A stretch of 53,363 nucleotides of DNA. Source: Acidobacteriota bacterium (lineage in GTDB: Bacteria; Acidobacteriota; UBA6911; JACOSC01). The stretch spans positions 1 through 53,363 of the forward strand of contig JACOSC010000077.1 of assembly GCA_016179055.1 (NCBI GenBank), given 5' to 3'. The position numbers and the translations under genes are program-made. Shown piece by piece: positions 8,344 through 17,386 of this stretch (positions within the stretch are counted from its first letter, which is position 1; every line of letters begins with the position of its first letter). Under the pieces are notes generated by a model, which was given only the letters and a program-made list of their open reading frames with translations, made no database searches and had not been told where the DNA came from.

Positions 8344-8590
8344 ATGATGAGTAAGAAAGAGAGGGCGATTAGTGGTAGTGGTCAAGATCAAGAAGCCGCG
8401 GACTAAGATGACCGAGGCCGCCGAACTGTTAGGCCTCAGTTATCGGCAGACGCAGAGGATCTATGAGCGCTATGCGGAGGAATGCGATGCAGGATTAGCG
8501 CATCGGAGTCGGGGCCAGACCTCGAATCATACGTGGGGTGCGAAGGAAAAGCAGAAGAGTCTCGAGCGCTATATAGCTACGCATAAATAA
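8344..8590 (+). pseudogene. Transposase N-terminal fragment, helix-turn-helix type (ISNCY-like), frameshifted
   Basis: A start MMSKKERAIS opens at 8344 after a ribosome site (GGAGG, about 8332-8336). The frame then shifts by about 8375 into VVVKIKKPRTKMTEAAELLG, followed by LSYRQTQRIYERYAEE and AGLAHRSRG. That helix-turn-helix start is typical of ISNCY-type transposases. Only about 80 codons remain before a stop at 8588-8590; the catalytic part is missing. It is a decayed insertion sequence. Confidence 0.7.
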
Positions 8591-8657
8591 AGGGACATAT
8601 TTATAGAAACGTGGTACAACCCTCCCCGGCACGTGCACACGTGCTTAGAGAGGATCT

Positions 8658-9628
8658 ATGCTTCCACGTCTAATCCTGTTGCATCCCAAGACCTATCGGC
8701 GGCTCTTGCGACTACGCAGAGAAGGTGAGAGAGACGGTGCCTATCGTGCCGCCAAGCGGCTGCACGCCGTGTTGCTAAACGCCGATGGCCACAGCAGCGG
8801 GCGCATCGCGGAAATTTTTAAGGCGCCGCGATCAAAGGTTTCCGAGTGGCTCGCCAACTATGCCACGCATGGAGAGGAAGGCCTTCTTGAGGGGCAGCGT
8901 TCGGGACGACCGGCACGTTTGTCGGAAGCTCAGCGCACCCCGACCGAGTCGGGGCGACAACATTGAAAGCGGCCCCGTGTCCTATGGACTCGACTCGGGA
9001 GTCTGGACCTCGCCTACGATTGGTCGGGTAGTCGAGGAGGAGTTTGGCGTAGTGTTCCATCCGGGGTACCTATGGAAACTGCCGGCCGCCATTGGCTTCT
9101 CTGTTCAACGTCCGCGACGTCTCTAGGCTCGCGCCGATGCCACCGTCCAGGCCCGTTGGCGACGACGTACCTACCCCATAAATAAAAGCCCAAACGGAAG
9201 GGCGTGCTCTCCTCTTTACCGACGAGGCCAGTTTCCGGTAAGACTCGACCCTCCACTCGACCTGGTCGCGGATCGGATGCCAGCCGCAAGTCCCAGTGAC
9301 AGGACAACGCAAGAGCATCCAGATCCTTGGAGCCGTCGAGATCTATACGGCGCGTTTTCTGCACAAACGGGAGACGGTGTTCAACGCGCACACCTACGGG
9401 GGTTCCCTTAAAGACCTTGCGCGACGATTCCGCATGAAGAGTGCTTTTTTGTGCAAGACAAGGCGTCCTACCACAAAGACAAAGACATCTGGTCATGGTT
9501 CAAAGAATGGAACCCATAAGCGGTATTTCGTCACCGAGGACGAGCTGGTCGGCACACTCGCACGCGAGTTCGGGACAATGCAAGCGCGACCGGAAACCAT
9601 CCGCGGCTACCTTCGACCATTTTGCTAA
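8658..9628 (+). pseudogene. IS630-family transposase, frameshifted and internally deleted
   Basis: The first 90 residues form the winged helix-turn-helix of IS630-type transposases (AAKRLHAVLLNADGHSSGRI; SEWLANYATHGEEGLLEGQRSGRP). The remainder is spread over other frames: DSGVWTSPTIGRVVEEEFGV, SVQRPRR, KSIQILGAVEIYTARFLHKR, and KRYFVTEDELVGTLAREFGT with RPETIRGYLRPFC and a stop at 9628. Near 9510-9520 the frame jumps from FKEWNP directly to KRYFVTE, so the DDE-domain segment that normally separates these motifs is deleted. The copy cannot be active. Confidence 0.8.
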
Positions 9629-9644
9629 TCATGTCTCTTTAGTC

Positions 9645-10004
9645 ATGCGTGGCAGTATAGTGGCAGACGTTGATAGGGGTGTCACGGACGAGATCTCAGT
9701 CGATTTGCCTTTTACTCCGGAACCGGGGAAGGCATTCGTATCCCACATTTTTCACTTAGATCCCTTCACCGGAGAATTGAAACGCGAGTCCCGCGGTGAT
9801 TCACAATGGCCTTTTCAAGTGACCTACCGACTCTATGACAGCCGCCAAGTTTGGTGGCTAGTCCGCGATGAATATGAGCGCCACACTAAAGAAGCCGAGA
9901 GCCAGACCCGATACGTAGATGACCATTTTTGCAAATGGAACAATCCCTGGACAGGTTCGATCACGGCCCGCCTGCCGGTCAGCGTCCAGATAGTTATTTT
10001 ATAA
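9645..10004 (+). CDS. Hypothetical protein, about 119 residues
   Basis: An open frame starting MRGSIVADVDRGVTDEISVD and ending PVSVQIVIL, rich in Trp and charged residues (WPFQVTYRLYDSRQVWWLVR). The composition looks protein-like and hydrophilic with no signal peptide. I recognise no family and see no clear ribosome site, so the start is uncertain. It begins 17 bases after the IS630 remnant, so it may be the damaged 3' part of a longer gene. Confidence 0.4.
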   Translation: MRGSIVADVDRGVTDEISVDLPFTPEPGKAFVSHIFHLDPFTGELKRESRGDSQWPFQVTYRLYDSRQVWWLVRDEYERHTKEAESQTRYVDDHFCKWNNPWTGSITARLPVSVQIVIL

Positions 10005-10085
10005 TCCTTTTTCATCCGCAGCCAATTAAAGCAAGCACCTCCAGGTTTCATTTAGTGCGCCAGTTTATTGCCCAGTGCGCGACTC

Positions 10086-11267
10086 TTATTGGCCCTCGGC
10101 TTTAAGATCTTGCTGGCGGAATATGGTTTTGAGGAGCGGCGGGACGATGAACGTGGTAACCATAATAGTAACGGTTACCGCGGAGAACAGCTCGCTCGAT
10201 AGGACGCCAGTCGCTCGTCCCATCTGAACAAAAATCAAGCCCACTTCGCCGCGGGGAATCATTCCGACGCCAATGGCGAAATGATTTACTCGTTTATACC
10301 AAAGCGCGAACCCACTTAAAACTTTGCCCAAAACAGCCGCGGCGATTAACAGACCGCTGATCAGTAAGACCCATCGATTTTGCGGATTCACCGGGTTCAA
10401 TACGCGCCAGTCCACCGCGGTCCCGACCGTAATAAAGAAAATCGGCGTGAACAGGTCGGCAAGCGGCTTGACCTCGCGGCGTATTGTGTCAAACTGGTTG
10501 ACGCGGGAAAGCACCAGACCCGCGGCAAAGGATCCAATTATTAGAGCGGAACCTAGCTTATGCGCCAGCACGGCAAGCAGCAATATCGTGCTGAACGCCG
10601 CAACCAGCAGGAAGCCTCGCACTCGCATACGATCAATCAGCGTGAATAGACGTGGAGCGGCGCGGCGGCCACCCGCTATGGCCGCGACGACAAATAGCAG
10701 GGAGAGCGCTGCAGTTTTGCCGAGACCAAGCACGGAAATCTCTCCGTTGACGGCCAAAGGAGCCACTGCGGAAAGGATAATCAAACCCAAAATATCATCG
10801 GCAATCGCCGCTCCCAAAATAATCTTGGCTTCTTGCGTATGGAGTTTTCCCAAATCAGTCAAGACTCGTGCGGTAATGCCAACACTGGTAGCGGTTAGAA
10901 TGGCCCCCGTGAATATGGCCGTTAGTCTGGGCATGCCCAGCCCGATGATCACACTGTAACCAATAATGAAGGGCAAGAGCACACCCACGCAGGCCACCAG
11001 GAAAGCTGACCACCCGACGGCCAACAATTCCTTGAGATCGGTTTCCAGCCCAATTTCAAAGAGGAGCAAACAGATGCCAACCTCGGCAAACAGGTGCAAC
11101 ACTCCATTGTCCGCTGGAACCAATCCCATTACGCTGGGACCAAGAATCACTCCCACAATCAACTCGCCAAGCACGGCCGGCTGACCAACACGCTCCGCCA
11201 ACTCGCCGGCGATCTTGGCCGACATCAATAAGACGGCGAGTGTAAGAAAGAAGTGCCCTACTTCCAT
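10086..11267 (-). CDS. Cation:proton antiporter (CPA2/KefB-type membrane domain)
   Basis: A 393-residue integral membrane protein with about 12 hydrophobic segments. It starts MEVGHFFLTLAVLLMSAKIA and carries the family's GELIVGVILGPS, FEIGLETDLKELL, GAILTATSVGITARVLTDLG and AIADDILGLIIL motifs, the last with the DD pair important for cation exchange in CPA2 antiporters. No C-terminal Rossmann (TrkA-N) domain is present, so it is the short form. It would exchange Na+ or K+ for protons across the inner membrane. No neighbour suggests a special role. Confidence 0.92.
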   Translation of the reverse strand: MEVGHFFLTLAVLLMSAKIAGELAERVGQPAVLGELIVGVILGPSVMGLVPADNGVLHLFAEVGICLLLFEIGLETDLKELLAVGWSAFLVACVGVLLPFIIGYSVIIGLGMPRLTAIFTGAILTATSVGITARVLTDLGKLHTQEAKIILGAAIADDILGLIILSAVAPLAVNGEISVLGLGKTAALSLLFVVAAIAGGRRAAPRLFTLIDRMRVRGFLLVAAFSTILLLAVLAHKLGSALIIGSFAAGLVLSRVNQFDTIRREVKPLADLFTPIFFITVGTAVDWRVLNPVNPQNRWVLLISGLLIAAAVLGKVLSGFALWYKRVNHFAIGVGMIPRGEVGLIFVQMGRATGVLSSELFSAVTVTIMVTTFIVPPLLKTIFRQQDLKAEGQ

Positions 11268-11392
11268 GAATGACCCTTCTCCATTAGCGATTCGTTGGAT
11301 ACGAGAGCATAAGAATAAGGGAGCTGCGTAGCCTTCTGTGCCGCTTGAAAAGCCGAATACTAGCCGAGTAACACAGCCGCCAATTCTTTTTT

Positions 11393-11536
11393 TTAACTGT
11401 TCAGGGCGTCTGTGCTGATACAGAACCGGGAGCGGTAGCGACCCGGTCTATGGGCCATACGTCGCTTACCCGGTCGCTACCGCTCCCGGTTCTGTAACGG
11501 CTGAATGCCGTAACGCGTAGGTGGTTGAACAGTTAC
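11393..11536. mobile_element. GTAAC-family miniature element carrying the CAGAACCGGGAGCGG palindrome (copy A1)
   Basis: The ends TTAACTGTTCAGGG (left) and TTGAACAGTTAC (right) are inverse. Inside, CAGAACCGGGAGCGGTAGCG (from 11421) is mirrored by a CGCTACCGCTCCCGGTTCTG block ending at 11494, giving a stem of over 25 bp. No open frame. Flanks are T-rich and any target duplication is unclear. Confidence 0.75.
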
Positions 11537-11905
11537 TTTTATTGATCCTCTTCGCGCGGGCTTGTCGAAGCCAATCGCTGCACTTGTGCAGCACTGCCGT
11601 AGTTGCGAATCAAGCCGGCGATGCGTTCGATATAGCCTTTGAACTCATAGACAGCTTCATCGAGGAGCCTATCGGAGAAAACGATTCAGAATGGGGTGTT
11701 AAGAAGGTAGTGCGTGCGTTGAACAAGCTTTTGTGGCCCGGCCACCTCTGGTTTCCGCCCCGCTATCGCTTGCTCCGGTAGTGCAATACTAGATGAAGTC
11801 CTACACCATGTGGTTAACACTTTCCGTCGTGCGCAATCCAGCATAGTCGGAAATCTCGTTTGGCAGCCGCTCCAATGATACTCGCCGTGGTTCGCTTCAT
11901 CGGAG
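11537..11905. other. Intergenic stretch without a convincing gene
   Basis: An open frame of about 86 codons starts in the repeat end at 11521, but it has no ribosome site and an unremarkable composition. I see no RNA gene or repeat here beyond the adjoining element. Confidence 0.4.
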
Positions 11906-12160
11906 TTAGGGATGTTGTTTCCGCGCGGTAGTGGCAATCGGCAACACCAGTCCCACAATGAAAAGAAGCAGTGGGACACAGAGCGACAGCAGCAAGCCGA
12001 AGAAGAATTGAGCCTCGCTCAGTTCGAGACGCGTCAGCTTCCACATGCTGACTACGACCATAAGCATGCCCCCGACAAAACAAACGGCCTGTCCAAGCCT
12101 CGTGTCAAACGCGTCACTGGTGATTGTGCGGCCAAAGAATCGGGCAATCGCGTCTTTCAT
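11906..12160 (-). CDS. Small inner-membrane protein, two predicted helices
   Basis: 84 residues with an amphipathic N-terminus (MKDAIARFFGRTITSDAFDT), then two hydrophobic segments: residues about 25-42 (AVCFVGGMLMVVVSMW) and 53-75 (FFGLLLSLCVPLLLFIVGLV). A strong ribosome site, AGGAGGG, precedes the ATG at 12160. I recognise no family. The ribosome site and clean two-helix pattern support a real gene. Confidence 0.6.
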   Translation of the reverse strand: MKDAIARFFGRTITSDAFDTRLGQAVCFVGGMLMVVVSMWKLTRLELSEAQFFFGLLLSLCVPLLLFIVGLVLPIATTARKQHP

Positions 12161-12295
12161 AATTCCCTCCTCTCCTTTTGGTTATGGGATTGACAGCGGT
12201 TGTAGGCGTACTGGGTCCGTACGTCCTCGACGTTCATGGCGCCTATCCTTCTGCCGCCCAACTGTCCGCTGCAGCGTTAGCCCACCTGTGAACGG

Positions 12296-12664
12296 TTACA
12301 AAATAAATTCTTTCTCAAGAAGGAGCTGAGCTTTTCTTAGCTCATGCTGGGCACGCCCGCCGATCGCTTCGCGCTCCATCACCAGTAAAAGGTAGTACTC
12401 ATCGGTGATCGCTCTGAATAAGAGTCGCGCCTGGCCGGTTTGAAGCGTCATTTCTTGGATCGTTCCTATGTCGGAGCCCTTGGCGAAACGTCTGACACTC
12501 TTGAGGAGACCTGAAAATTCTGCTCCCATCAATTCAAGGTTCAAGTCGGAGGAATGAGAAATCTGTTCAATGATAAGACCATCATGGGCCACAATCATAA
12601 CGCCAAGGACGCCTTCAACCTTCGCGCTGATTTGTTGCAAAGCATTCTTAAACATAAGTGCCAT
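12296..12664 (-). CDS. Roadblock/LC7-domain protein
   Basis: A 122-residue single-domain protein of the roadblock/LC7 fold: VEGVLGVMIVAHDGLIIEQ in the first strand-turn-strand, then LMGAEFSGLLKSVRRFA, and TLQTGQARLLFRAITDEYYLLLVME. Bacterial members such as MglB regulate Ras-like GTPases in polarity and motility; others act alone as dimers. It lies downstream of pilQ on the same strand, separated by 270 bases. A link to type IV pilus polarity is plausible from position only, since no MglA-type GTPase is in the window. Confidence 0.85.
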   Translation of the reverse strand: MALMFKNALQQISAKVEGVLGVMIVAHDGLIIEQISHSSDLNLELMGAEFSGLLKSVRRFAKGSDIGTIQEMTLQTGQARLLFRAITDEYYLLLVMEREAIGGRAQHELRKAQLLLEKEFIL

Positions 12665-12934
12665 ATTATAACATAGTTCCTATCAAGGGAAGGACTTCTC
12701 ACGCAAAGTGATCGGGGTCTGTTTGCGGCGAAGTGGCCATTGCCGGCGGGGTCGATTCCACCAGGGTTAGGAGCGTGGGACGGTCGCCGCGGCCACTCGC
12801 AAAAGCAATCCGGTGTTGCAAATCCCATGGGGCTCGATGAGCGTCGAGTCGGCGCCGACTTTCTCACAGCCGATTTTTCTGCGCCGAATGGCTCACACTT
12901 CACCGCTCATCGTTACGACGTTGTCAGCTACGCA

Positions 12935-15900
12935 TTAGAACCCTTCCTTGCGGATTCTGGGCGTAATGAAGAAGAGTACCTCTTGGGTATTCCGCTCGTT
13001 GAAGCGCCGCCTAAAGAGATTCCCCAGCAGAGGAATGTTGGCGATTCCGGGCGCTTTTTGTTCGACGCGGTTTTCATTGTCAACCAATATGCCGGCGATT
13101 ACAGTCGTGCCGCCGTCGCCGACCAGCACACGGGTCTTGGATTCACTGGTGCGTATCGATGGAATGCCGCCGACGTTCCGCGCAAAATCGGCTACGTTGT
13201 TCTGTACATTCAGGTCCAGCAGGACCGTGCCGGCGTCCGTGATCTGCGGCGTGACCTCGAGCTTTAGCGCCGCATCGAAAAACTGTACGCTCACCGTATT
13301 GTTCTGAATGACTTGAACCGGGAAGCGCAGCCCCTGTGTGATATTCGCCTTGGTGTTGTTCTGAACGGTTACTTTCGGTTGAGAGATCAGCTTGGCCAAT
13401 CCGCGCGCCTCACCCATGGTGATTGACGTATCCAGCAGGAAACTATCAAAGATATTTCCTAGCGAATAGCCGAGACCAAAGAAGCGATTGGGCGGTTGGG
13501 CCGGAAGGTTGATCATGTAATTGCCCGCCGTGTTATTCCCAATACCGGTGCTGACACCGCCGCTCTGGGTTTGACCGCGCGGCTGACCGCGGCCGGTCGT
13601 GGGGTCTCCGGCGCCGTACGTGGTGTCACCTGGCGATGCGCTGGGCCGTGTCCCACCGATCGTCCCGAAGGTGTTGGGTCCACCGACGGTCGACCGATGT
13701 AGATTGCCCTGCACAAGTCCCAGTTGCACGCCCATATCACGAGCGAAGTCACGACTGGCGGTTACGATGCGGGCCTCAATTTCGACTTGCGGCTGCGCAG
13801 TGTCCACCGAGTAAACCAACTTCTTGATGCTGAGCAGGGGTTCCGCAATGTCCTTAACGATCAAGGTATTGGTTCGTAGATCCACCACCATCTCGCCTTT
13901 GGCCGACAGGTGCTTGCTGAGCGTCTTGGAGAGCGCTTCGGCGCTGGCGTAGTTCAGCTTGATGGTTTCCGTGATGGTATCGGCGGCCAGACTCTGCGCC
14001 TCTTTTAGCCGCCGGCGTTCCTCTTCCTCCTTGCGCAGCGTCTCTTTGCGAGCGACGCGTACGACGTTGCCTTGTATTTTTTTTTCCAGCTCATTATTTT
14101 CGAGGACGACATCGAAGACTTGGTCGTAAGGAACATTGGTCATCTTGATGGAGATATTCCCGCGAATAGCAGGGTCGAGGACGACATTCAAGCCCGTGAT
14201 CTGCGACAGCAAGCGAAAGAAATCGACGAGGTCGCCATCTTTGAAATCAAGACTGATGGGTTCTCCGGTGTAGCGCGACATCTCCGTCACCGGGCTGACG
14301 GCCGCCTGTCCACCTCCGCCTTCCTTCTCGGGGTGAGCCGCCGTCGAGGTTTTTCCGGACGTTGCTAAAGGTTTTAGCACCATAGCCGTATTCAAAGACA
14401 CTGCGGCTACCGTCACATGGGTTCCGGTTGCGATTGGGGACAAGCTCGAAGCGGCTGCAGAAGTCGGCCCTTTAACTGGGACGGCTAGGGTTGCCTCTTC
14501 CAGCGAATTGGGTTTAGTTGCACTTGCCATCGCAGTCGGCCCTTTAACTGGGATGACTAGAGTTGCCACTTCCGACGAATTGGGTTTAACCGCGCTCGCC
14601 GTCTCAGCCAGCCCTTTAACCGGAGTGACTGGAGTTGCCACCTCCGGCGAATTGGGTTTAGTCGCACTCGCCATCTCAGCCGGCCCCGTGGATACCGGTT
14701 GATGCGACGTTGGCATCGGCAGGGTTTCCTTGAGCTCCAGCTTTGTCGTTTCGATCGAGGCTACTTCGGCGGTCCGCGTATGGGTCGTGGTTTCCGGTGC
14801 TGGGACTGCCACATCCACCGTCTTTGTTTCGGTCGACGTCGTTGCGAGGGTTGCAGTATCAGCTTCCGTTCCGGTCACTTCGGCCGTAAGGTCTGAATTG
14901 ATTTCCGTTGTAAGAACGGTGGTTATCGTCGGAGTGAAAGGCTCTGAGATAGGTGCGGTTTCCGCCATCATTTGAGCGGGTGAAGGCAGCAAAGTGTCTT
15001 GCGTCGAGAGTGTGGCGATTGCAGTCGCCGCGGGTTTTTCCATGGCTACCGGCGCCGCGGGCGGCGGAACGATTACCTGGTCGGCTACCCCGATATCCAA
15101 CGCAGACTGGTTTGTCTCCGCGACCACTGGATAGCCGGCAGGATCGGGCTCCTGCGGTATTGCAGTAACGGCGGTCGGACTCTCCGGCGTTTCCACTATT
15201 GGCAGCGTGGGCAATTCTGGCGCGTCGGTGTCCGGCGCTCCTTTTTCCATTTCCCGGGGAAACAGGGTTACTAACGACATGCCGTTCTCGGCCGCCTTGG
15301 AAGTGGGTGCGGCTTTCTCAGAGTCGGCGGCCACGTCATCTTGCGCGACCGCAAGCGGCGTGGTCTCAGGCACGGCGGGAATCGGCAGAGCAACTTCTCT
15401 TTCGCCTGAGCTGATATCGGCCAAGGAAGTCGGCGGGGCTTTTTCGCGCGACAACCTGGCATCCAGGGCGGCATTGACCATGCTGGTGCTGTTCAGACTA
15501 ATCCGTAATCGACCTTCTTCGGAGCTTACCTGGAAAGCCCCGGCCAGCCCGGGTTTGTCATCGAGATCGAGGACCAGACGCGTAATTGTCGGATTGCCGC
15601 TCTTATACTGGCCCACACGCACGGTGCGCACGGCCATAAAGTCCACGGGAATCGTAGAGGGCCGCACCCGATTCACTGCGCCAGGAAGGTCAAAGATCAG
15701 GCGATTGGGATTCTTGAGCTCGTGCTTATTGAAGGCGCAGGTCCCATCGGTGTTGACATCGATAGCCAACGAGTCCGATCCTTTTTCGACGGACACGCTC
15801 TTGACCGTTAATGTTGTCGCGCCGGTCGTTGCGTTCTCGATCTGCGAACTACTGGCTAGTAGCGAACGCCCCCCGAAGCAGCCCAAGGTTGAATACGCCA

Positions 15901-15943
15901 CAACTAGCGAGGAGAGCAAAAGTATTACTATTCTGGAACTCAC
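12935..15943 (-). CDS. pilQ: Type IV pilus secretin PilQ
   Basis: The outer-membrane secretin through which type IV pili emerge. The start is GTG at 15943, chosen because AGGAGG lies 7 bases before it; a TTG at 15961 also opens the frame. After a signal peptide comes an AMIN domain (about residues 40-145; IDVNTDGTCAFNKHELKNP, VRTVRVGQYKSG). A very long Thr/Ala/Pro/Glu-rich linker (about 150-545) contains three repeats of roughly 23 residues. Then come the N-domain (ISLDFKDGDLVDFFRLLSQI), a second one with coiled segment KEEEERRRLKEAQ, and the secretin pore (about 730-1002; PQVEIEARIVTASRDFARDM, VQNNTKANITQGLRFPVQV, LLGNLFRRR). At about 1000 residues it is longer than usual because of the linker. 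Confidence 0.93.
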   Translation of the reverse strand: MSSRIVILLLSSLVVAYSTLGCFGGRSLLASSSQIENATTGATTLTVKSVSVEKGSDSLAIDVNTDGTCAFNKHELKNPNRLIFDLPGAVNRVRPSTIPVDFMAVRTVRVGQYKSGNPTITRLVLDLDDKPGLAGAFQVSSEEGRLRISLNSTSMVNAALDARLSREKAPPTSLADISSGEREVALPIPAVPETTPLAVAQDDVAADSEKAAPTSKAAENGMSLVTLFPREMEKGAPDTDAPELPTLPIVETPESPTAVTAIPQEPDPAGYPVVAETNQSALDIGVADQVIVPPPAAPVAMEKPAATAIATLSTQDTLLPSPAQMMAETAPISEPFTPTITTVLTTEINSDLTAEVTGTEADTATLATTSTETKTVDVAVPAPETTTHTRTAEVASIETTKLELKETLPMPTSHQPVSTGPAEMASATKPNSPEVATPVTPVKGLAETASAVKPNSSEVATLVIPVKGPTAMASATKPNSLEEATLAVPVKGPTSAAASSLSPIATGTHVTVAAVSLNTAMVLKPLATSGKTSTAAHPEKEGGGGQAAVSPVTEMSRYTGEPISLDFKDGDLVDFFRLLSQITGLNVVLDPAIRGNISIKMTNVPYDQVFDVVLENNELEKKIQGNVVRVARKETLRKEEEERRRLKEAQSLAADTITETIKLNYASAEALSKTLSKHLSAKGEMVVDLRTNTLIVKDIAEPLLSIKKLVYSVDTAQPQVEIEARIVTASRDFARDMGVQLGLVQGNLHRSTVGGPNTFGTIGGTRPSASPGDTTYGAGDPTTGRGQPRGQTQSGGVSTGIGNNTAGNYMINLPAQPPNRFFGLGYSLGNIFDSFLLDTSITMGEARGLAKLISQPKVTVQNNTKANITQGLRFPVQVIQNNTVSVQFFDAALKLEVTPQITDAGTVLLDLNVQNNVADFARNVGGIPSIRTSESKTRVLVGDGGTTVIAGILVDNENRVEQKAPGIANIPLLGNLFRRRFNERNTQEVLFFITPRIRKEGF
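14465..14690. repeat. Three in-frame tandem repeats of about 70 bp in the PilQ linker
   Basis: On the plus strand the motif GAATTGGGTTTA recurs at about 14507, 14579 and 14651, each followed by a CACTCGCC-like block and a TTTAAC block. In protein the unit is MASATKPNS-EVAT-VIPVKG. The copies differ at several positions, so the array is not a recent duplication. Confidence 0.75.
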
Positions 15944-16209
15944 TGCAAGCCTCCTATTCAAATGTATTCTAGCGGACTCACGTCTCTAGTATGCCCGACA
16001 AAACCGTAAGGTGGTCGGGTTCCTGAAAACTTCTCACCGATCGTCCCGTTGCAGGACTAACCCATGCCGTCAGTTAACGTCTTCCACAGGTATCACACCC
16101 CATGAAAGGGGTCGCTTGATGCGCCCCCACCGTGATTTCCCGCCGGTAGCGTCACTGATTAAATGTGACTAAAAGGATAATTATCTGTTATCCAAGATAG
16201 CCCAATCGA

Positions 16210-16779
16210 CTACTGTTGAATGGGTGGATAAAGGTACATTTTAATGTCTTGCCTTCGCGTAACGGACGTACCTCGTTTGAATTCTCTTACAAAGAGAACC
16301 GCCGCGTCATCGATAGTTTGTATAGATCCATCCCAGACGCGATCTCCCACCTGCATGAAATGCGCTTTTTGATCAGGGCCGACTACAATGGCGATTCTTT
16401 CCTTGGATAGTCCCTTCGCCACACCGATCAATTTCAATTCAGAGATGAGCATACCGCGCACTCCGCTGGGACGCTTGCCTTCACCCGTAGAGTCTACGAC
16501 AATCTCTTTCTTGGTGAGTAGACTGCGAAACGGATCGCGCCGGAATTGCGCATTGTAATCGGAACTGTGATTAATCACTTCCTTGCCGGGCTCGGTCGGA
16601 ACGACGGCGCCGTCTGGGCTCTTCTTAAGGTCTGGAGTCTTCACACTGCCGGACGACTCAGGCCGGCGCAGCGCCGGTTTGTTGCCCAGACCCTGCGACG
16701 TTTGTTCTGGGAAAGCGTAGGGCAAGCCCAGTGCGGTCAAGGCTAGTGAGCACGCAACAATCCTCTGTCCTCTCTTCAT
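16210..16779 (-). CDS. pilP: Type IV pilus assembly protein PilP
   Basis: A 189-residue periplasmic protein that links the PilMNO inner-membrane complex to the PilQ secretin. An N-terminal signal peptide (MKRGQRIVACSLALTALGLP) lacks a clear lipobox Cys, unlike many PilP lipoproteins. The PilP domain follows a disordered part: YNAQFRRDPFRSLL, then VRGMLISELKLIGVAKG and AHFMQVGDRVWDGSIQTID. The start ATG lies 2 bases after the pilO stop, with AAGGCGG just upstream; a TTG two codons earlier is less likely. The gap to pilQ is unusually long at about 270 bases. Confidence 0.9.
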   Translation of the reverse strand: MKRGQRIVACSLALTALGLPYAFPEQTSQGLGNKPALRRPESSGSVKTPDLKKSPDGAVVPTEPGKEVINHSSDYNAQFRRDPFRSLLTKKEIVVDSTGEGKRPSGVRGMLISELKLIGVAKGLSKERIAIVVGPDQKAHFMQVGDRVWDGSIQTIDDAAVLFVREFKRGTSVTRRQDIKMYLYPPIQQ

Positions 16780-16781
16780 AG

Positions 16782-17363
16782 TCAATTCACCGCCTTTCGT
16801 TCCTCCTGGAACACAAAAGTCTTTGTGGTACAGGTTGCGGAAAGGGTCTTATCAGGCGTCTCGATCTCTTGCACGCCACGAATGTTAAGATTCTCGACAT
16901 TTATGATGCGAGTGAACTTACTGATGCGATCAAAGAAGCGACCCAGGTTATCATACGATCCATCCAACTCAATATTGATCGGCCAGTCTGAATAAAAACC
17001 GTGACCCACTGATGGTTGCGGAGTAAGTTTGCGGATCTTTAAGTCCGAAGTCGCGGCCAGTTCTTGTATGCGGCGGACAATCTCCGGGGTTTCCTTCTCC
17101 TCGGGAAGGATAGAGCGCAGGATTAGCAGTTTTTCCGTGTTGCGCTTGATCTCTTTGTCAAATTCCGCTAATCGTCGCTCCGCCGCCTGGCCCTTTTCAA
17201 CCTCGGCCGACAGTCGACCAATTTCTTGCGTCGCTTTCATGATGTCCTGCCGAATCGGCTGGAAGAATTGGTAGTGCAGCAAGAAGTCAACGCCGCCCAC
17301 GACGGCCACCAACAGCAAGGCCTGCACGTACCAAGGCAAGTCGTTAAATTGTTTCAAGACCAT
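16782..17363 (-). CDS. pilO: Type IV pilus assembly protein PilO
   Basis: A 193-residue bitopic membrane protein of the alignment subcomplex. After a short cytoplasmic start (MVLKQFNDLPWYVQ) comes one transmembrane helix (ALLLVAVVGGVDFLLHY), a coiled coil (about 35-90, IMKATQEIGRLSAEVEKGQA) and a ferredoxin-like PilO domain with YDNLGRFFDRISKFTRIINV. I place the start at ATG 17363, preceded by AAGGTGGG, rather than the in-frame TTG at 17411, which would overlap pilN by 25 bases and has a poor ribosome site. Confidence 0.88.
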   Translation of the reverse strand: MVLKQFNDLPWYVQALLLVAVVGGVDFLLHYQFFQPIRQDIMKATQEIGRLSAEVEKGQAAERRLAEFDKEIKRNTEKLLILRSILPEEKETPEIVRRIQELAATSDLKIRKLTPQPSVGHGFYSDWPINIELDGSYDNLGRFFDRISKFTRIINVENLNIRGVQEIETPDKTLSATCTTKTFVFQEERKAVN

Positions 17364-17386
17364 ATCCCACCTTAGCGAAAAAGTGT

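Noticed and set aside
11421..11494. CAGAACC palindromes as ordinary rho-independent terminators
   Set aside because: They lack a following T-run, several lie upstream of genes, and their ends match a mobile family better.
11521..11781. An 86-codon plus-strand frame beginning in a repeat end
   Set aside because: No ribosome site, and the start lies inside the miniature element.
15207..15989. Long plus-strand open frames opposite PilQ (and similar ones opposite the antiporter at 10324-10959)
   Set aside because: They are mirror frames of well-supported genes, without ribosome sites or recognisable domains.
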